Assembly (NCBI GenBank): GCA_019246575.1
Contig: JAFAQG010000600.1
Span: forward strand, 1 to 8,955
Source: Acidobacteriaceae bacterium
GTDB lineage: Bacteria; Acidobacteriota; Terriglobia; Bryobacterales; Bryobacteraceae
DNA length: 8,955 nt
Reading direction: 5' to 3'
The notes beneath the pieces were generated by a model. The model did no database searches and was not told where the DNA came from. It was given only the letters and a program-made list of their open reading frames with translations. This document shows, piece by piece, positions 6,137 to 8,955 of this stretch (positions are counted from its first letter, which is position 1; the number at the start of each line of letters is the position of its first letter). A program made the translations under genes and the position numbers.

Positions 6137-6958
6137 ATGCGCGAAGCGGCGCAGCTGATAGCATCGAAGACCTCCATCGCACCCGAGATCGGCGTCGTCC
6201 TTGGCAGCGGTTTAGGCGCTTTTGCCGGCTCTTTGATTCACTCCGTACACATACCGTATCGCGACATACCGGGCCTCCCCGTTTCGACAGCTGTCGGTCA
6301 CGCAAGTGAACTCGTCATCGGAACTCTGGGCGCAGACGGCAAGGGAACCGTGGATGTTGCAGTGATGTCCGGCCGCTTTCATTTATACGAAGGCTACACG
6401 CCGCGCGAGGTCGTTTCCGGCGTGCGCTTGCTAAACGAGCTTGGGGTGAAATACCTGGTATTGACGAATGCCGCCGGAGGCATTCATCCCGATTTCGCTG
6501 AGGGCGCGCTTGTACTCATCTCCGATCACATCAATCTGCAAGGCTTGAATCCGCTCGTCGGCCCGAACGACGCTTCGCTCGGCCCGCGTTTCCCGGACAT
6601 GACGGAAGTGTATTCATCGCACTTGCGCCGGCTCGCGCGTGAAACGGCGGACGAGCTGGGCATCGCGGTCTACGAAGGCGTGTACGCCGCGACACTCGGC
6701 CCCAGTTACGAAACCCCCGCCGAGATTCGTTTTCTAAAGACGATCGGCGCAGATCTCGTCGGGATGTCAACGGTTCCCGAAGCTATCGCTGCAAATCACA
6801 TGGGCATGGAGGTGCTCGGTATCTCGTGCGTGACGAACCTGGCTGCCGGTTTGAGCGGAAAGAAGTTGAACCACCTGGAGGTCCTGGAAATCGGGCGCGC
6901 AGTTTCAGGAACATTTCTGAAGCTGTTGACCGTGCTGCTCCCTAAGATTTGTGATTAG
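6137..6958 (+). CDS. punA: Purine nucleoside phosphorylase, trimeric (family I) type
   Basis: This enzyme phosphorolyses inosine, guanosine and their deoxy forms to the base and (deoxy)ribose-1-phosphate. At 273 aa it matches the trimeric PNP family (about 270-290 aa). The phosphate loop is G-S-G-L-G at 23-27 with Ser24; His55 is in V-G-H-A; G-R-F-H-L-Y-E-G-Y is at 79-87 with Arg80 and His82; and N-A-A-G-G is at 111-115. The purine site has Glu192 in G-P-S-Y-E-T-P-A-E-I-R, Met210 and Ser211 in V-G-M-S-T-V-P-E, and Asn234 in V-T-N-L-A-A-G. These match human PNP Glu201, Met219 and Asn243 with a shift of nine, which points to 6-oxopurine specificity rather than adenosine. An in-frame TAG 12 bases upstream fixes the start near ATG 6137. 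The next gene overlaps its end by 8 bases. In other bacteria it is called punA, pupG or deoD-like. Confidence 0.96.
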   Translation: MREAAQLIASKTSIAPEIGVVLGSGLGAFAGSLIHSVHIPYRDIPGLPVSTAVGHASELVIGTLGADGKGTVDVAVMSGRFHLYEGYTPREVVSGVRLLNELGVKYLVLTNAAGGIHPDFAEGALVLISDHINLQGLNPLVGPNDASLGPRFPDMTEVYSSHLRRLARETADELGIAVYEGVYAATLGPSYETPAEIRFLKTIGADLVGMSTVPEAIAANHMGMEVLGISCVTNLAAGLSGKKLNHLEVLEIGRAVSGTFLKLLTVLLPKICD

Positions 6959-7655
6959 CTCCGATCACAGAGCGCCCTCACACGCGCTAGTGTTATTCGA
7001 TATCGATGGAACGGTGATGGCCAATGCCGGCGGCCATCACAAGGCAGCATTGATGGAAGGGATCCGGCGAGTAACCGGGCTTGCGACGACGCTCGATGGC
7101 GTTCCCACTTCCGGCACACTCGATCGCGATCTCATTGCGGCGATGATGGCTGCAAGCGGTGCAAGCGCGCGTCGCATCCGTTCGAACATGGGTCAGGTTG
7201 TCCACGAATGCCAGGCAGCATACTGCGATTCGTGCGCGACGGATCTGCGGGATCGACTCTGCCCGGGGATCCCGGGCCTGATTGCGGAACTGCATAGGGC
7301 AGGCGCCATTATGGGAGTGGTAACCGGCAACCTCAGTCGAATCGGGTGGAAGAAGCTCGAGCTGGCCGGGCTGCGCGATTACTTCGCGCTGGGCGCATTT
7401 GCGGAGGATGCCGCATCGAGAACCCGGCTGGCGCGCATTGCAGCGCAGCGTGCTCGGAAAGCCGGGCTCATCCGAAAATCCAGCTGTATCTCGCTCATAG
7501 GCGATCACATGAAGGATGTGGAAGCAGCGAAGGCAAATGGATTCCAAGCAGTCGCGGTCGCGACGGGCGTCACGCCGTACGATGAGCTCGCGGCCGCGCA
7601 CCCCGATATCCTCGTTCGCGACCTGACCGAATTGCATGTCACCCGGCTTCTGTGA
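6951..7655 (+). CDS. HAD-superfamily hydrolase, putative small-molecule phosphatase
   Basis: This 234-aa protein belongs to the haloacid-dehalogenase superfamily, phosphoglycolate phosphatase-like subgroup. Motif I is F-D-I-D-G-T with the nucleophile Asp17 and acid/base Asp19. A helical cap spans about 25-105. Motif II is V-V-T-G-N with Thr125. Motif IV is I-G-D-H-M-K-D with Asp185 and Asp189, where His186 occupies the place of a more usual Thr or Ser. The motif III Lys is not obvious: in the expected place there is an A-S-R-T-R-L segment, and the nearest Lys before motif IV is Lys176. The likely start is GTG 6951, which overlaps the stop of the phosphorylase gene by 8 bases and indicates coupled translation. 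Context suggests a phosphoester made in nucleoside breakdown, such as a pentose phosphate or a nucleotide, but the sequence alone does not show this. The permease follows after 12 bases. Confidence 0.88.
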   Translation: MISSDHRAPSHALVLFDIDGTVMANAGGHHKAALMEGIRRVTGLATTLDGVPTSGTLDRDLIAAMMAASGASARRIRSNMGQVVHECQAAYCDSCATDLRDRLCPGIPGLIAELHRAGAIMGVVTGNLSRIGWKKLELAGLRDYFALGAFAEDAASRTRLARIAAQRARKAGLIRKSSCISLIGDHMKDVEAAKANGFQAVAVATGVTPYDELAAAHPDILVRDLTELHVTRLL

Positions 7656-7667
7656 TCCTTAATAGAA

Positions 7668-8955
7668 ATGAGCGCGAACGCAGCATCTTCTGAGATCGGC
7701 GCGGTAGATCGTGCAACAGGTTTCATTCGCGAGTTGAGCCTGTTCGATTCGACCATGATCGTAATCGGCTCGATGATCGGCTCCGGCATTTTCATCGTGA
7801 GCGCAGATATGGCGCGCAATATCGGCAGCACGGGCTGGCTGCTGATTGCGTGGATTTTCGCCGCTGTGGTGACGATCGCCGCTGCTTTCTCCTACGGCGA
7901 GCTGGCCGCCATGATGCCGGAAGCGGGCGGAATGTACGTCTACCTGCGCGAGGAGTTCTCTCCTTGGCTCGGATTTCTCTACGGCTGGACGCTCTTTACC
8001 GTGATTCAGACAGGCACAATCGCCGCCGTCGGGGTCGGTTTCGCGCGCTTCACGGGCGTGATCTGGCCGGCCATTTCCGAATCGCACTACATCGTTCCAC
8101 CGATTCACATGTCAAAGGGCTACGCGCTTTCGCTTTCGAACGCGCAACTCACAGCCATCCTGCTCGTCGCGCTCCTGACGTGGACGAACACGCTCGGCAT
8201 ACGCTACGGCAAGATTGTGCAGAACCTGTTTACCTCGGCGAAAATTGCGGCGCTTGCAGCGCTGATCCTCGTTGGCCTGATTTTCTGGAAGCACGACGCA
8301 GTGAGGGCGAATTTCACAAATATGTGGACGCCGCGCGACGTCACGCCTATTACTGCATCACTTAGCGCGCTCACGGGATTCGGTCTGTTCGTCGCGCTCT
8401 GCGTTTCGCAATCGGGATCTCTATTCGCGGCGGATGCCTGGCACGACATTACCTTTGCTGCAGGCGAAGTCAAAGATCCGGGACGAACCATGCCGCGCGC
8501 GCTTGCGCTCGGGACCATCTGCGTGATGGGACTCTACTTGTTAGCGAACCTCGCCTATGTTCTGGTCCTGCCTCTAAGCGCGATTCAGCACGCGCCGTCC
8601 GATCGTGTTGCAACCGCAGTGCTGCAGGCGATTTTTCCGGGTGCAGGCGCTGTTCTCATGGCGCTCGCGATCATGATCTCGACCTTCGGATGTATGAACG
8701 GCTTGATTCTCGCCGGACCGCGCGTTTACTATTCAATGGCGCACGACCGTCTATTTCCGAAAGCCGCAGGCACGCTCAACGGGGCGCATGTGCCCGGATG
8801 GTCTCTCGCCATGCAGGGCGTGTGGTCTGCTGCATTGATATTCCCGCGCACATACAATCCGCAGACGCACGTGTATGGCAGCCTCTACAGCAATTTGCTC
8901 GACTACGTGATCTCGGCGGCGCTGATCTTTTATGTGCTGACGATTGCCGGCGTGA
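7668..8955 (+). CDS. APC-superfamily amino-acid permease (SLC7/LAT-like), 3' end missing
   Basis: The frame from ATG 7668 stays open for 429 codons to the window end, so the gene is cut by the edge; relatives usually have about 440-500 residues. The first helix (about 28-47) carries the substrate-binding G-S-G-I-F at 38-42. The next helices include E-L-A-A-M-M-P-E-A-G-G with the usual Tyr-rich continuation, typical of LAT-like permeases. Near the middle, F-A-A-D-A-W-H-D-I-T-F followed by G-E-V-K-D-P-G-R-T-M-P-R-A matches the family's W-x-x-x-x-x-x-x-E-x-K-x-P-x-R-x-x-P-x-A segment. A later G-P-R-V-Y-Y-S-M-A-H-D-R-L-F-P motif also fits the family. It probably exchanges or imports neutral amino acids across the inner membrane; the substrate cannot be assigned. 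It starts 12 bases after the HAD gene, so it belongs to the same transcription unit. No strong Shine-Dalgarno is seen. Confidence 0.92.
   Translation, partial: MSANAASSEIGAVDRATGFIRELSLFDSTMIVIGSMIGSGIFIVSADMARNIGSTGWLLIAWIFAAVVTIAAAFSYGELAAMMPEAGGMYVYLREEFSPWLGFLYGWTLFTVIQTGTIAAVGVGFARFTGVIWPAISESHYIVPPIHMSKGYALSLSNAQLTAILLVALLTWTNTLGIRYGKIVQNLFTSAKIAALAALILVGLIFWKHDAVRANFTNMWTPRDVTPITASLSALTGFGLFVALCVSQSGSLFAADAWHDITFAAGEVKDPGRTMPRALALGTICVMGLYLLANLAYVLVLPLSAIQHAPSDRVATAVLQAIFPGAGAVLMALAIMISTFGCMNGLILAGPRVYYSMAHDRLFPKAAGTLNGAHVPGWSLAMQGVWSAALIFPRTYNPQTHVYGSLYSNLLDYVISAALIFYVLTIAGV

Noticed and set aside
6993..7637. A 214-codon open frame on the - strand opposite the HAD gene
   Set aside because: It lies wholly antisense to a gene with clear HAD motifs, and its translation is Arg, Cys and His rich with no recognisable domain. 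It is an expected shadow of GC-rich codon use.

Overview
The window looks like chromosomal DNA of a free-living, moderately GC-rich bacterium. The gene families (an enolase-superfamily protein next to a signal-peptide-bearing RraA-like protein, SLC7-like APC permeases, and HAD enzymes with the DIDGT motif) suggest an Acidobacteriota-type genome. That placement is inferred from style, not from a marker gene. Every long gene lies on the + strand. I see no rRNA, tRNA, CRISPR array, IS element or phage gene.

Layout. (1) 1-1373: the 3' end of an enolase-superfamily (mandelate racemase/muconate lactonizing-like) gene, then an exported RraA-like protein carrying the D-X20-R-D metal motif of class II pyruvate aldolases. 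Together they could form a sugar-acid dehydratase/aldolase pair. (2) 1459-3993: a thymidine/pyrimidine-nucleoside phosphorylase and, 9 bases later, a concentrative nucleoside transporter (NupC/CNT). (3) 3994-6136: a 2.1-kb module unrelated to nucleosides. It holds a gene-poor spacer, a possible 29-codon ORF whose stop codon directly abuts the next start, a 519-aa cobalamin-binding-type radical SAM protein, and, convergent with it, a likely 77-aa Cys-containing protein on the - strand. (4) 6137-8955: a trimeric-type purine nucleoside phosphorylase, an overlapping HAD hydrolase, and an APC-family amino-acid permease that runs off the window end with no stop codon.

How it works together. Regions 2 and 4 make a nucleoside-salvage block: NupC imports nucleosides, the two phosphorylases split pyrimidine and purine nucleosides into base plus (deoxy)ribose-1-phosphate, and the HAD enzyme is a candidate phosphatase of an unknown small phosphoester. 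No phosphopentomutase, deoxyribose-phosphate aldolase or cytidine deaminase is in view. The radical SAM module splits this block and is the least explained part. The best leads for something undescribed are the radical SAM gene, the short in-frame ORF touching its start, and the small Cys protein facing it. None of the evidence here proves that these three act together.
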